Notes: generated by a model not told the origin, from the letters alone. Positions 1 to 14,578 are shown, numbered from the stretch's first letter. The stretch: 30,818 bases of DNA from Chara braunii (GCA_003427395.1 BFEA01000779.1:184532-215349), one strand, 5' to 3'. Made by a program: numbers and translations.

Positions 1-250
1 TTTTTTTTTCCAATTTCGTGCGATTTCGCCCATACCCCCCCAACCAAAAGTTGATCTTTTTCATTTTTCTTTTGTGTGGGGGGGTGGGGCCGGGGATGCG
101 CCGCCACGTGGCATCTTCCGCATTTTGAAAGTCACTCCGCAGCAGCCGCCACATGTCTTCAAAGCCGCACGGACACGTCCACGGGCTCGCGGCCTAGACC
201 GCGTCCACGAACTTGGCCGCGGTTGTCCGCCGCCGAGGGGATTCATAGGA

Positions 251-1047
251 ATGTCCTCTTTAGTGGCCGTTGATAATTTCTCCAAGTGGATCGACCCCTA
301 TCCAATGACTAGTCAGAACTCGTTGAAGTAACCTGTTATATTAAGCGCTTCCTATGCATGCGCCTGGATGTAGAGGAAGTGCACATGGACAACTGATCCT
401 TAATTCCAGGGGGAAGTGGAGCAACATCTCGTAAGGGCGGACGTTAGGATTTCGTACTGACCGGGGACTGGCCACAGGCTAATGGGCTAGTAGAAAACGC
501 CCACCGAATGATTAATACTGCCCTTGAACTAAATATTACCGCAGGAGATACCAGACCCTGGCCCGTCATATTTGACCACATCTTGGTAGTCTATCCGGCT
601 ATCCCCCACATCAGTACCAGGGCGTCCCCATTCCAGTTGAGGACCAACAGTGTCCCCCAGGTCCAGCCGTCACCTCTAGTAGGTACGGAAGTTACCAAGG
701 CTTAACACAGGGACAAGGCTCAGCATTACATGGACTTGATGGCTGGGACCTACCCCACGTTGGCCCGAAGGCAACAGAGGGCTTTGGATCTGACACATCA
801 ACAGTAGATCTGGGATTATGAGGACCGACATGCATTGGCGGGCCTGCTGCCCCACTATAAAGTTGGGGATCTGGTGCAGGTACAGAAATCTGCGCGCTCC
901 TCCAAGATCCATCCTCGTTACACTGGCATTTACAAGGTCACGGAAGTTGGCGCACAAGGCTAACACTCCGTGAAACTGAGACACAACATGCAGGCTAGGC
1001 CGCTGACTCGCCACACTGCTGCACTTCATCCGTTTCGGCCATCGCTA
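251..1047 (+). pseudogene. Ty3/gypsy-type retrotransposon integrase remnant
   Basis: This is the decayed 3' part of a pol polyprotein, the integrase that inserts retrotransposon cDNA. The start reads as an integrase catalytic-core segment (AVDNFSKWI), followed after a frame change near 327 by a stretch ending HMDN, which holds the second catalytic Asp. From about 480 one frame continues to about 1047. It shows the NGLVENAHRMI stretch with the likely catalytic Glu, the SPFQL motif typical of Ty3 integrases, and a C-terminal domain (HYKVGDLVQVQ, then SKIHPRYTGIYKV). In-frame stops lie at 703-705, 805-807 and 961-963, with another just after HMDN. Reverse transcriptase, RNase H and LTRs are not recognisable here. 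The family assignment is from motifs read by eye and is fairly secure. The copy is certainly not functional. Confidence 0.8.
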
Positions 1048-1285
1048 CACAACAATAGAACCCTTGTCCCATCCCGGACATCCCCTTCTTCCTCCTCATC
1101 CTCCCCTGCTTCCTCTTCCTCTCTCCAATCTGCCTCGCAATTCCCTACTGAAGTCTTGATCACATAGGATGAGCCATCGCAACCAGGAGCATGAGCCGAT
1201 TGAGCATTTCCAAACACCAATAGCGGAGCATATCCGCTACGGAACCAGTTTAACGACGACCAGCAGATACGCTATGACATCCACC

Positions 1286-1477
1286 AAGTAAACCGGGGCC
1301 GAGTATCATGGATCTTGCGATGTACCCACTCTCATGCGATCAGCTGACGTACGTAGGGCTGTATGTGGATGAGACGCAAGGACATCTGGCAAGTAAATGT
1401 ATCAGGGCCGAGATATTGTGACGTACTCTCTTATGCTATCAGCTGACGTTCGTAGGGGTGTACGTGGATGTGACGCA
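1286..1477 (+). repeat. Imperfect tandem duplication, 105-bp spacing
   Basis: Two diverged copies (1286-1378 and 1391-1477) both start AAGTAA, share GGGCCGAG, and end in the same order of words (ATCAGCTGACGT, CGTAGGG, GTGGATG, GACGCA). Inside a possible reading frame both copies can encode a similar peptide of the form QLTxVGxYVDxT. The second copy leads into the open frame starting at 1458. Confidence 0.7.
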
Positions 1478-2323
1478 CCTTCCCCACAGGGAATCGACAC
1501 AAGTGTTTATCGAGTTTCATGCACAACGAGTGGCAGCACAAAGTGCCGCCACGTTTATAGGCGATTTGACACTCTTGGCGAAGTGCGTACGCAAGCTGGT
1601 GAGGAAGTTCTTGTGGCAGTACAGACTGCAGGTAGCTCAATCAGTGGTGCGGGTTCAAGGATGCATGGGCCATCGCTTCACTGCCTATGAGTCATTACTT
1701 CGAAGGCACCCAGGCGGACACCTGGCTTTAGTTCCGCAGTTGCTTGTGCTTCTCCCCCCCCCTGAACCATTTAACATCCAAGCTATCCCACCCCCATACA
1801 AAATGCCTCCCTTCTCTTACACCGCCCATCCTCACCAACGCACAGCCCCTATCCTATGCGTCACTTCTCCGAGTACCTGGTGGAGCTGGTCGACGTGGAG
1901 GCGTTACCATTTGCAGACAAAGAAGCGTAGGAGTTATATCTGGCACTATACAGGTCTGTGGTGCTGGGCATGTCCCGGTTCTACGTTGAGCACAAGAAGT
2001 GTATCGTCTGTGAGCAATTGCTAATGTACTACGTAATAACAAAGCCCAAGTCGGAGCAAAAGCAAGGAACGGTGGCATTGTATCCGTTTGGGAAGATCCG
2101 AACGGATAAGCCATGGTTTTTGGAGCTCGTTCACATGGAGCTGTTGTCGATCACGCAGCTGATCGCCACCGAGGAAGGTGACCTCCAGGTCCAGCTGCGG
2201 GTGACAGCAGCTCCGATAAGCATATATCACGCGATTGTCATACCAGATTACCTTCCAGAAGGGGAAGAAAGAGTACTTGCACCTTTCACCCCCCCTCGTC
2301 TTACACACGGCCTCCTCCCCTAA
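1458..2323 (+). pseudogene. Unrecognised degraded reading frame
   Basis: I do not recognise this protein. An open frame from 1458 gives plausible protein-like sequence up to about 1850 (FIEFHAQRVAAQ, then KCVRKLVRKFLWQYRLQ), then turns into low-quality Pro/Ser/Trp-rich sequence. From 1856 a second frame (start MRHFSEYLVELVDVEALPF) continues to the stop at 2321-2323. It is interrupted once, by TAG at 1928-1930, then runs 130 codons with a balanced acidic/basic composition (ELYLALYRSVVLGMSRFYVE). The simplest reading is one ancestral gene with a frameshift near 1850 and one nonsense mutation. Its position directly downstream of the integrase remnant suggests a retroelement-associated or captured ORF, but this is inference. 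It could also be two unrelated chance frames. Confidence 0.4.
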
Positions 2324-2325
2324 GG

Positions 2326-3253
2326 GCGCCAAAGAAGATTAATAGAAAGCAACATCGGCAGCCATCGCCAGAAGCGCAAGGAGTCGAGCGGGACCAGGGG
2401 AAAAAGTAATCCAGCTAGTACTTGCACGAAAGCCAATCCCACGCCTGACAGTCGGGACACGCTGATCGTCGGACCCCCGCCTGGGGAAGGAGCCGAAGTG
2501 ACCGGGCCTCAAACACGAACAGGCCACCTGGAGCCGACACCACTGCCCATCCTCCCCGATCTCAATCTTGATGGAGCAAGGCCCTCAACACCAGCAGGAG
2601 TGTGACGCATGCCATATTCCACATCCCGACCCCCCATCCTCGCAGGACCATTCCACTTCCATCAGCCCATCAGGAGTACCGCAATCATTGATGTTAATAG
2701 TGTTTCCGATCAGGAGCATCCCCATCAATGATCCGGCTCGAGGCGATCCTCGCACCCTGATCCTGCATGAGTGCCATTTTTGCAGCCATTGTTCGAGCAT
2801 GGCAGCCAGCTTGGCAGGGACCGTCATCTACGAGGCTGGGTGGTGACAAAATGCTATGTATCACTTCGTCAGGCATTGCTTAGACGGGAGCGGCGCTCGT
2901 ACACAGACTCATCTGGTGATGACAGGAGAGATGAATCGTAGTGTGCAACGCAGATCATTCGGCTATTGAGGATCTGTTGCAACATGTATTATCACACGTG
3001 CCAAGGGCTTTTCTCTACCCCTCCTTCCAACATTACTTCAATGAAGTGGAAGCACCAGCGATCCCGGTGGCTGCACTAGCAGCTTCCCTTCCCTCTCTAC
3101 CCCTCCGTCCAACATTACTTCAATGAAGTGGAAGCACCAGCGCCCCCGGCGGCTGCACTAGCAGCTTCCCTTCCCCCGCTCCCTCACTCGCTCAATCCTG
3201 AAATCGATCATTTCCTCTATACCTTCACTCCTATGTCACCTTCTTCTGCTTGA
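2326..3253 (+). pseudogene. Unrecognised Pro/Ser-rich reading-frame remnant
   Basis: I do not recognise a family. Protein-like stretches rich in Pro, Ser and His occur in changing frames (for example CHIPHPDPPSSQDHSTSIS near 2600). A later stretch reads LYPSFQHYFNEVEAPAIP, then AALAASLP from about 3016. The 82-bp duplication shifts the frame, so the second copy continues in another frame through LNPEIDHFLYTFTPMSP to a stop at 3251-3253. That frame may preserve the true C-terminus of an ancestral protein. The whole stretch is broken by several stops. It may continue the preceding remnant. Confidence that it once coded is modest. Confidence 0.3.
3013..3176 (+). repeat. 82-bp tandem duplication
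   Basis: Two almost identical 82-bp units (3013-3094, 3095-3176) start CTCTACCCCTCC. They differ at a handful of positions, such as CTTCC against CGTCC and GCGATCCC against GCGCCCCC. Since 82 is not a multiple of three, the duplication breaks any reading frame crossing it. Confidence 0.9.
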
Positions 3254-5120
3254 TCAGACAGGTTGCATGTTAACACGCGCTGTGAAAAAAAATAAAAAAA
3301 AATTGCTTGATTACCAATCCGGCCAGTTGATGACGGAGTGGCCACCAATCGCATGCCCGATCACGTTTATACTATAATGACAGATTGACAATGGTGCGAA
3401 ATGCACCGAGAGTAGATGAAGATGATATGGGCCGGCTGACGATGAAGGGGCCACCCAGATCCTCAGATTAGTTTGGACAAGTAAACCCCCCCTTCCACAT
3501 CACAGATGTGATAAGCCAAGATCCATACTCAGCGGCGTTTTGGACCCTCAAGGGGAAAATCCCAAATATGCCCAAACGGGTTCCATTTTCTTTTTCTTTT
3601 CTTTCGGTACAACTGCCCCTGATGACTTTTTTGCACGGACACCTAGCAACCACACCAAGAAATCCAATAAACGGTTGAGAATTAGTGCAAGCGGGAATTT
3701 TACTTCCTTGCATGACAACACACAAGGCTATTTTTCAAATTTCTTGCACACCAGGTAAACCCATTCCCCCGATTTGCATACCCGCACCATATTACCTTCT
3801 TGCTCCGCACCCCCCTTCTGTATGCCTCTTCATCTTCCTGCGCGCAAAGCGCGATCCTCTCCTTACCCATCATCGTGAGCGATTGGCTGCATAGTTGGGA
3901 TGGTCGGATCAATGCGGTGAAAGCGGAAAGCACACACCGCTTTCTTCACACCTTTTCCAACCCCCCTGGAGCCTTGGCCTTTCTGTCCAACTCATCTACA
4001 CCCCTTGCTATCCGCACATCCACTGGCAACCCACCCCCCTCCGCACTATAAATTATCAGTCCCTTCTCTCCTCTTTAATCTCGACCACAACGTTGTGCAA
4101 GCTATGCGCGAGGTCCACGATGTCGAATTTGTTTGACATGCCCAAGTGATGGGAGTGACGACATGGGACAGGCTTAACGGTGGACTTGAGGGTAAGGCAT
4201 TCAGGGTGATCGAGCAGTGGTGGAGATCGGACAGCACGGCCTTGTGGCTATGGTCGTCGGTGGTTCCAGTGGATTTTGGACTCTGCCCAGCACGACCAGC
4301 CGTGTGAGCATTTTGAATAGGAAGAAAGTCGATTTTATCTCCATTGCTGCTTTGTCCAAGTGTGATGTGTGCAAGGTCCCGAAGTATGGGTATTCTGTTG
4401 TATGCATGATATGGTGCAAGAGTCTATGGATGCTATGTCTCACTGTCCAAGATAGACGGATGAGCAGATGTGTGGGCACAGGCAATTCTGGGGAACGCCG
4501 GGTGTCGGGGTTCAACCAAGGGCTGGTTATACCCAGTGATCCCCTTTCACAACGAGCTCAAGTCTTCACAGCGCTCTTCACTACCGAGTGTCCTCACCAG
4601 CGAGCAACTTCCGAGCGACAAACAAAAACTGTGGTTCTCGGAAGACCTGGTGCATCAACAACCATCAACCAAGCATCAACCATTCTGGCACAAGCGTCAG
4701 GATGCACGGCTATAGACAGTGAATAGGTAGGGTTTCCAAGTCAGGCAGCAATGGCTGAGGGGTGACCTTAGCTATGCTATTTTCAGTTGCTATGAGACAA
4801 TTACAGGACGATGGACCCAGTTTCAAAAGCACAGACACGCTAGGTAATGACCCCAGTTCACCCGGCAAAACTGTGCAAGTCACGATGATGGAACGCTGGA
4901 CCCGGCTTCCAGCTCAGCCAAAGCTGGATGATGGCCCCACTTCACCGATTAAAATTGTGGGGTCCCCGGCCCCGAAACTTCCATCGAAAACGCAATAATC
5001 TCCGTTTAAAAAAAGACAAGGGCGAAAGACAATATCCGTCAGAAAAGGTGCTCCACGTGGGGTTAGACGGGGATGCGTTCTGCAGGCTTATACCCTCGAA
5101 CAATGCGATGCATCGCAGGT
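3254..5120. other. Stretch without an identifiable gene
   Basis: The longest open stretch (4217-4726, plus) has no recognisable motif and an irregular composition, and I do not call it a gene. An A-rich tract lies near 3285-3302. CACTATAAATTA at about 4045-4056, after a C-rich pyrimidine stretch, would pass as a TATA box. However, the first ATG downstream opens only short frames, so no promoter is called. Short diverged words such as GATGGACCCAGTTTC and GCTGGACCCGGCTTC near 4810-4910 suggest old internal repeats. Confidence 0.5.
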
Positions 5121-5872
5121 AAGGCCCACATCACTGTGAAGCCACTTTCAGGGAAGGTTCACAATAATGCTTTCCAACTGCCAGGTATCAGATATCAAAA
5201 GGAGTGGAGGAACACCGCTTAAAGGTCCCTCGCATATAGATTACGCACTACCGCATAGAGAATAACGAATACAGTAATAGTCGCTATGACTTCCTACATG
5301 GATACACGAATTAAATAGCCACTTAGTCGCTATTACTTAGACACGGCAACGCAAATCTGACCCTAAGATTCCCCTCGGCAGCTCGGAGATCTCATGCGCC
5401 TCTCAGGCCAGTTTCCTAACCTCTAAAAGTTCACACTAGGTTAGACTTCCTCGTCCCAGGAAAAGCAGAACACAGGCCTGATGGCTGTAGCAACATCGCT
5501 GCAGATATTCAAAACGTCCTAAGACGATGTCGACAGTAACATCAAACATGCCCGTGTCTGTAGCAATTCACACCGCCAACCTGTACGAAACCACTCGAGT
5601 GCTCCACCCTCTCAGGTGGCACGTCTCAACGCGCATGCAGACACCTGCACGGACTTCACTCAGAAGTATCACCACCACTCTCTAAAATATAACTTTTTCC
5701 CTCAAACAGAAAATAGGCTTTTACGTAATCCTCCTACTTCCCGCCCTGGAATAACACACTACATCACATTTCTCACAGTATACGAGGCGCTGCACTTATC
5801 TGCAGTTTCGGGAATCTACACTCAAAATCAGGATACTTAATATTCACCGGAGTCAACACGTGAGAGGATACT

Positions 5873-5914
5873 TCAACTGACACAGACAACAACTCAACTG
5901 ACACAGACAACAAC
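5873..5914 (+). repeat. Two perfect 21-bp tandem units
   Basis: The unit TCAACTGACACAGACAACAAC occurs twice back to back, followed by the start of a third (TCAAC). Confidence 0.9.
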
Positions 5915-6866
5915 TCAACAAGACATCAAGGATTTCCATCTTTTTCCTTCAATGCAGATCTAACGAGGCAATTCCAGCTTCCCATATTACTCGTTCCTTC
6001 GTTCCACTCCACCGACCAATCGACGGGTTTAGAACAACAATCACCAGTGTCAATAAGTAACACGCGTACAAAATTTCCCTTTACAACATACTTCTACCAT
6101 AGCGATGTGACATGTTTTTCAAAAGCATTACGGAGAAAGGCGGGCCTGATAGAAGACTACATGCAACCACCACAGGGTAAACTTACGTGAACCAACTACG
6201 TGAACCGACTATCTAGCCATGATCCTAGTCTAATACCTTTCCAACGAGGCAGCGGAGTCCTACCAGAACGTCGAGATTCCTGCTCCACAGTTCGTCTCGC
6301 CTTAATTTCGCGAAAGGCTTCAACGTCCATACTAGGCCCACCCCCACTCAACAGCGACTGTTAGGTGAATAGAGATGAAAGCGTTCTAAGGCCAGTTGAG
6401 TCAACGGCCCACGATCGTATTCAAGACTGATGAAAAACAGCCTACAACGTCGGGTCACGCACGCACAGCCAGTTCAGGAAGCAAAAGACTGAACGACTTC
6501 AACTACAACGTACGCGCATTTCTGCAGTATCTAAACTCAGACTCACCCCAAATACAGCTATAGTTACCAGACGTCGTATTCTGCTGAAGACTGGTCGGTC
6601 TGAAACGGAGAACGAGGTCTGGCAGCTGCACATAGATTTGACACAACCAGTCAGAACGGCATATCGCCAACCAGGTGAGGAGAAATCAATCGAGAAAGAG
6701 TTAAACCATGCGAAGACAATTAGACAGGAGAAAACCAAGCAGACCCGGAAAGCGTCTGAGCAGATCTCGGACAACACAACGCGTCAAATCAGACGACGAA
6801 AAACGACCTCATGAAATGTCCTCGCCAAACAAGAGCCAAACGTGATACAACAGCCAGCTGTCAACC

Positions 6867-7140
6867 CAGCCAGACAGCATGGCACAGGCATTAACACAGC
6901 CATTCACTGTCATGAAAATTGATAGAACACGAGCTGCGCTTCTACACTAACGACACTATTGAAGACAATAATAAGGCACGTCGAACCAGCACTGAACTCG
7001 GATCAGCCAGACAGCATGGCACAGGCATTAATACAGCCATTCACTGTCATGAAAATTGATAGAACACGAGCTGCGCTTCTACACTAACGACACTATTAAA
7101 GACAATAATAAGGCACGTCGAACCAGCACTGAACTCGGAT
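6867..7140 (+). repeat. 137-bp tandem duplication, nearly identical
   Basis: Copy 1 is 6867-7003 and copy 2 is 7004-7140. I see only two differences (TTAACAC against TTAATAC, ATTGAAG against ATTAAAG), which points to a recent duplication. No coding frame runs across both copies. Confidence 0.95.
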
Positions 7141-7905
7141 CAACATCGGCCAGTACACTCCGGAATCTGACGGCAGTCGAGAGCCAGGTTCACAACCAGA
7201 TCAAGAAAAAGCCAATGGCCAGATTCCGAGACAGACACCCGAATTGAACAAACGACAAAAACAGGAATCTGAGCACGGACAGACACAGGTCAAGAAGCAG
7301 CCTTACCGACACAAAAGAAGAGCGAAACTAGCCGAACGACTTACGAAGTACAATGTAAATCCAAAACAAATTTCACGACAGACGCAGCTCTGACGAGCCA
7401 GAGTAACACATTAACGTGCAACCTCCATTGCCCACAGGCGGACGAGTACCTGATTCACACCCTTCCAATCCACAAACACAGCCAGAAACCGAATCGAGGT
7501 CGGCAATGGCCAAAGTACACATTGAAATAATCGAACAAGAGCAATAGACTCTGCAAGGACAGCCAAACCATGGTTCAAACCACTCTTAGGGACGACTCCG
7601 CCAAACAAGGTACCAGCCTTGTCACATCGGTACATTCCAGAAACAGACTCCACAAATAGCGCAAGGCACGGAGACAAAACTTTCGGCCAAATACAGACCA
7701 TGACAACCGGAACGTAGACGGAGAATCCAAATGCCGACAAACCAGGTTAGTCGACAACAAAATTTTAGTTACTCTGCAAAGACAAGTGGAACGGATTTAC
7801 GCGAAAAGGGCGATCTAAATGGAATTACCGAACGGAGAGCAAACGTGGCGAGGGATGCCAATAAGAGTGGAATCATCGCGAGTGCTAGAAACTCGCGCCA
7901 GCAAC

Positions 7906-8605
7906 AGATTTGAAATGAAAAACGTACAGACCTACACAAGGAACTGGGGAATTACAAAATACCACTCAAACAGCACAAGTAAACCGAACTTCTCCCGAAA
8001 TGACAAGCATTACTGGGTGCACGTAGCACACAGCCAAGAAAAAGGACTCGTCAAATTCATGGGGATAGGGGCCCTCATGTCCTACACGTCAGTTATGAGA
8101 ATGTTGACAATGCCTACGTACGTGATGACAAAAAACTTGTGCCAAGAGATTTGAAATAAAAAACGTAGAGGCGTACACAGAACTGGGGAATTACAAAATA
8201 CCACTCGAACAGCACAAACAAACCGAATTCATCCCGGAATTTTAATCATTACTGGTGTGCGCGTAGCGCTCAGCCAAGAGAAGGACTCGTTCAAATTCAT
8301 GGGGATAAGACCCTAATGTCCTACGCGTCAGTTCTGAGAATCTTGACAATGCCTACGTACGTAATGACAAGAAACTGGTCCCAACAACAGATTTGAAATG
8401 AAAAACGTAGAGGCCTACACAAGGAACTGGGGAGTTACAAAATACCACTCAAACAGCACAAATATCCCGAAATGATAAACATCACTAGTGTGCGCCTAGC
8501 GCACAGCCAACAAGGACTCGTTCAAATTCATGGGGATTCGGAGCCTGATGTCCTACGCGTCAGTTATGAGAATCTCGACAGTACCTACGTAAGTAATGAC
8601 AAAGT
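7906..8605 (+). repeat. Three-copy tandem repeat, about 241-bp period
   Basis: Units start at 7906, 8147 and 8389, each with AGATTTGAAAT followed by AAAAACGTA. Each unit also contains GGAACTGGGGA or a variant, ATTACAAAATACCACTC, TTCAAATTCATGGGGAT and CCTACGTA. The third unit lacks about 15 bp after the CAGCACAAA word. The copies carry different stops and indels, so a shared protein is unlikely. Confidence 0.9.
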
Positions 8606-8762
8606 TCAACGAGAACGCAATGCACACGTAACTGGAGCAGTCGTCCATTACCAAGCCTTCCAACGTGCTATGGATAGAGAAGGGTTTTACTGTGAAATGA
8701 GATTAGGACAGCACCGACGAGAAAACGAGAATGTCATGCACGTTCAAATCAAGCAGTCACAT

Positions 8763-8834
8763 TATCAATCCTTTCGACGGGCTGGTAATCAATCCTTTAG
8801 ACATGCTGGGAATCACTCCTTTCGACGTGCTGGG
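8763..8834 (+). repeat. Three 24-bp tandem units
   Basis: The units are 8763-8786, 8787-8810 and 8811-8834. They share ATCAATCCTTT or ATCACTCCTTT, then GACG or GACA and GCTGG. The period is in frame, so the open frame ending at 8840 closes with three repeats of the form SFRRAGNQ. I cannot tell whether that frame is translated. Confidence 0.9.
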
Positions 8835-9280
8835 AATTGAGAAGTAAAGTACGCACCGGCTAGAAAATACGGCTAAGTTCCAGAACCCCTCACCGTCCAA
8901 AACTGAACAACACTCATTGTACCAAGGCAACCCAACTACTGTGGCTTTAAAATTGCTTACCTGTCATATTCCAATTGCATCTCATCAGCTTAACAACGGA
9001 ATTGTGCAGATCCGGCCTCTGTGCAGGCCTAGTGTATATACATAACACAACGCAGACTCCCCCCCCACCAAGCCGGAACGACTAAAACACGCAAACACAA
9101 TCTCCCTACTACCCTCAAATTCTACGGTCACGGTCAGCTACAACACTGCTTCGTCCGGTCGATAACAAATGCGTTATCACTTCAAACCTCGTGCGCAAAA
9201 ACCAAGCAACCCCTCCTGCAGCCACGTCCAGTTATCTCAAACCAATAAGAAATAATGCCAACCAGCCACGTTGTCATTGC

Positions 9281-12599
<3,319 letters not shown>

Positions 12600-12978
12600 T
12601 TACTGCAACGATCTTCCGCAATCAAGACCGCGGGCACAGGAGAAACCGGAGGGGCAACGTGACGCCTGTATCCCCCCGACCGATGCACGCACAAAGCTAG
12701 AGAGAAGAGAAACAACGGCACAGCAACAGCGCTGCTGTAGTTCTAACGGGCTATGGCGGACACCAGGAAAAGGAGAACAATGGAGCTGACGGGGGCGGGC
12801 GAGGGCTACAGACACAAATGGACCAGCCAGCCCGATGATAAAGCTTCCCGCACGGCAAACACCCTCACCTCTGCCTCAATTGCGCGGGAGAACCAGATGA
12901 GCTCACACTAGAGGCCTCAGCGTGAACCGACCGAAAACGTCAAAACGCGCCTCGTGATAATCCTTATGCGCCCGTCCG

Positions 12979-12985
12979 CTATATA
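12979..12985 (-). promoter_or_regulatory. Candidate TATA box of the beta-tubulin gene
   Basis: Read on the minus strand the sequence is CCAGTATATAGCGG. This is the best TATA-like word upstream of the start codon. It would place transcription initiation near 12950 and give a leader of roughly 350 nt. TTGCAG shortly before the ATG could be a leader-intron acceptor. This is inferred from pattern only. Confidence 0.4.
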
Positions 12986-13115
12986 CTGGAACCCAACCGC
13001 ATCCTCCAGGACGGAGAGGGCGGATGTTCGATAACCGGTCGCCGTCAGAACTAAATGCGGCGGAGCACCTATAAATGGACAATTCCAAGATGGCAGACAG
13101 CATCTATAGAGCATC

Positions 13116-13229
13116 GCCTCACCACTCTCGAAATGTGCAAAATGAGAACGAACTTGCCTCTAGAACATTGGCAGATGCGCGGGCCATAGTTTTGTCTTTT
13201 TCACATTTCGAGAGTGGTGTGGCGAGGCC
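13116..13229. repeat. Fold-back inverted repeat upstream of beta-tubulin
   Basis: An 18-bp arm (13120-13137, CACCACTCTCGAAATGTG) has its perfect reverse complement at 13202-13219. The similarity extends outward with small gaps (GCCTC against GAGGC) and inward (GCAAAATGAGAAC against the complement of GTTTTGTCTTTTTC). The whole resembles a small MITE-like fold-back about 114 bp long. No target-site duplication is obvious. Confidence 0.75.
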
Positions 13230-13578
13230 CATACTCCCGTTCAGGAATGAACGATCGATCCGATTGCCCCGCGCGACCGGTCCGTCAATGACCGACCGTC
13301 AAGGACCCAACCCAGCCAATCCACGTCCGTCCAAATTTCAAATTTGTCCGGTCACAACCTCACCCTCCGAATCTGGCTCGAAATGCGACCGAGTAGTAGC
13401 CCATCGTGCAGGAATAGGGCGGTGTAGCACGATTATGACGACAAGTGATATAAGAGATCCTGCTCGGCCGTAGATTGATACCGATCGACGGTTTCTGCCT
13501 CATTTTGTTGCGCTGAGACGACGCGCAAAGGGCGGGACGCATGAAGCGGGATTGGAAGGAAATAGGAAACATTGTGAC

Positions 13579-13608
13579 TATATATATATACATATATATA
13601 TATATATA
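13579..13608. repeat. TA microsatellite
   Basis: The run is alternating T and A with a single C interruption. It is followed by ACAGGCACAC. Frames passing through it appear as Tyr-Ile runs and are artefacts. Confidence 0.95.
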
Positions 13609-13847
13609 CAGGCACACTAAAGAATTCAATTTGAAAACTTGCCCCTGAGAGACACTCCATCGGTTACGGAACGCGCCCATCTGAAGCCAGTCTGCTACTT
13701 CGAAACCGTCCAATATTCCATCTGAAGGTAAGGATCCTCTCCTGCACTGACCTTCTTCAGCATAACGACCATCAGGGCCTGAGACCAGCCCAACCAATCC
13801 AAGTACCTGTCAAATATTGTTTTTTCTCCTTCTTTATAAATCCAGCG

Positions 13848-13890
13848 GCCTAGCTGAGTTGGTAAGGCCCGCAAGTGGCTTACCAACTTG
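13848..13890 (+). other. tRNA-like box A hairpin, possible SINE head
   Basis: CCTAGCTGAGTTGGTAAGGCC matches the internal promoter box A of tRNA genes (TRGCNNARYNGG pattern). AGTTGGTAAG (13857-13866) and CTTACCAACT (13879-13888) form a 10-bp hairpin. No box B follows at the right distance, so this is not a tRNA gene. It may be a truncated tRNA-derived element. Confidence 0.35.
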
Positions 13891-13999
13891 CACCTAGAAA
13901 TAGCCCATTGGTCCAATTTTTCCAATTAAAAAAAAGGAAAACTTAAGGGGGGAAAAAACGGTTTCTTTTTCGTTGGCGCTGGGGAGGGGGAGCGCGCAT

Positions 14000-14047
14000 G
14001 AGAGAGAGAGAGAGAGAGACTGCGCCGCCGAGGTCTGCGTAACACAG

Positions 14048-14124
<77 letters not shown>

Positions 14125-14495
14125 NNNNNNNNNNNNNNNNNNNNNNNNNNNNNNNNNNNNNNNNNNNNNNNNNNNNNNNNNNNNNNNNNNNNNNNNNNNN
14201 NNNNNNNNNNNNNNNNNNNNNNNNNNNNNNNNNNNNNNNNNNNNNNNNNNNNNNNNNNNNNNNNNNNNNNNNNNNNNNNNNNNNNNNNNNNNNNNNNNNN
14301 NNNNNNNNNNNNNNNNNNNNNNNNNNNNNNNNNNNNNNNNNNNNNNNNNNNNNNNNNNNNNNNNNNNNNNNNNNNNNNNNNNNNNNNNNNNNNNNNNNNN
14401 NNNNNNNNNNNNNNNNNNNNNNNNNNNNNNNNNNNNNNNNNNNNNNNNNNNNNNNNNNNNNNNNNNNNNNNNNNNNNNNNNNNNNNNNNNNNNNN

Positions 14496-14576
<81 letters not shown>
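14000..14576. repeat. GA/CT microsatellite with a 371-base assembly gap
   Basis: A (GA) run at about 14000-14019 is followed after 30 bases by a (CT) run from 14051. The CT run enters unknown bases at 14125-14495 and resumes to about 14576. The GA and CT runs can pair into a hairpin. The gap length may not be accurate, since assemblers commonly stop in such tracts. The long Ser-Leu and Arg-Glu frames here are artefacts. Confidence 0.95.

Positions 14577-14578
<2 letters not shown>

Larger units (their letters stand above)
5121..9190. other. Gene-free stretch downstream of beta-tubulin, A+C-rich plus strand
   Basis: No conserved protein is visible on either strand. The longest minus-strand frames (6499-6777, 7411-7740) are hydrophobic and Val/Leu/Phe-rich. 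That is what a T/G-rich strand yields by chance. The plus strand is clearly richer in A than T and in C than G over most of the stretch. In line 8881-8940, for example, I count A 22, C 23, T 9, G 6. The interval contains the tandem repeats listed separately. It may include the 3' UTR of the tubulin gene next to 9281. Confidence 0.5.

Noticed and set aside
4045-4140. Plus-strand promoter with TATA box at about 4047
   Set aside because: The following ATG opens a very short frame and no coding region is visible downstream. A TATA-like word alone is not enough.
6499-7740. Hydrophobic minus-strand frames of 92 and 109 residues
   Set aside because: They have no motif, and a T/G-rich strand gives Val/Leu/Phe-rich frames by chance. 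No splice or start context supports them.
13848-13890. A tRNA gene
   Set aside because: Only box A is present. There is no box B, anticodon arm or acceptor pairing, and the downstream half folds back on box A instead.
13695-13925. Minus-strand 76-residue frame (LGRWIYKEGEKTIFDRYLDWLGW)
   Set aside because: It looks somewhat protein-like, and a neighbouring frame continues it. I recognise no family and it overlaps the tRNA-like hairpin, so it is not called as a gene.
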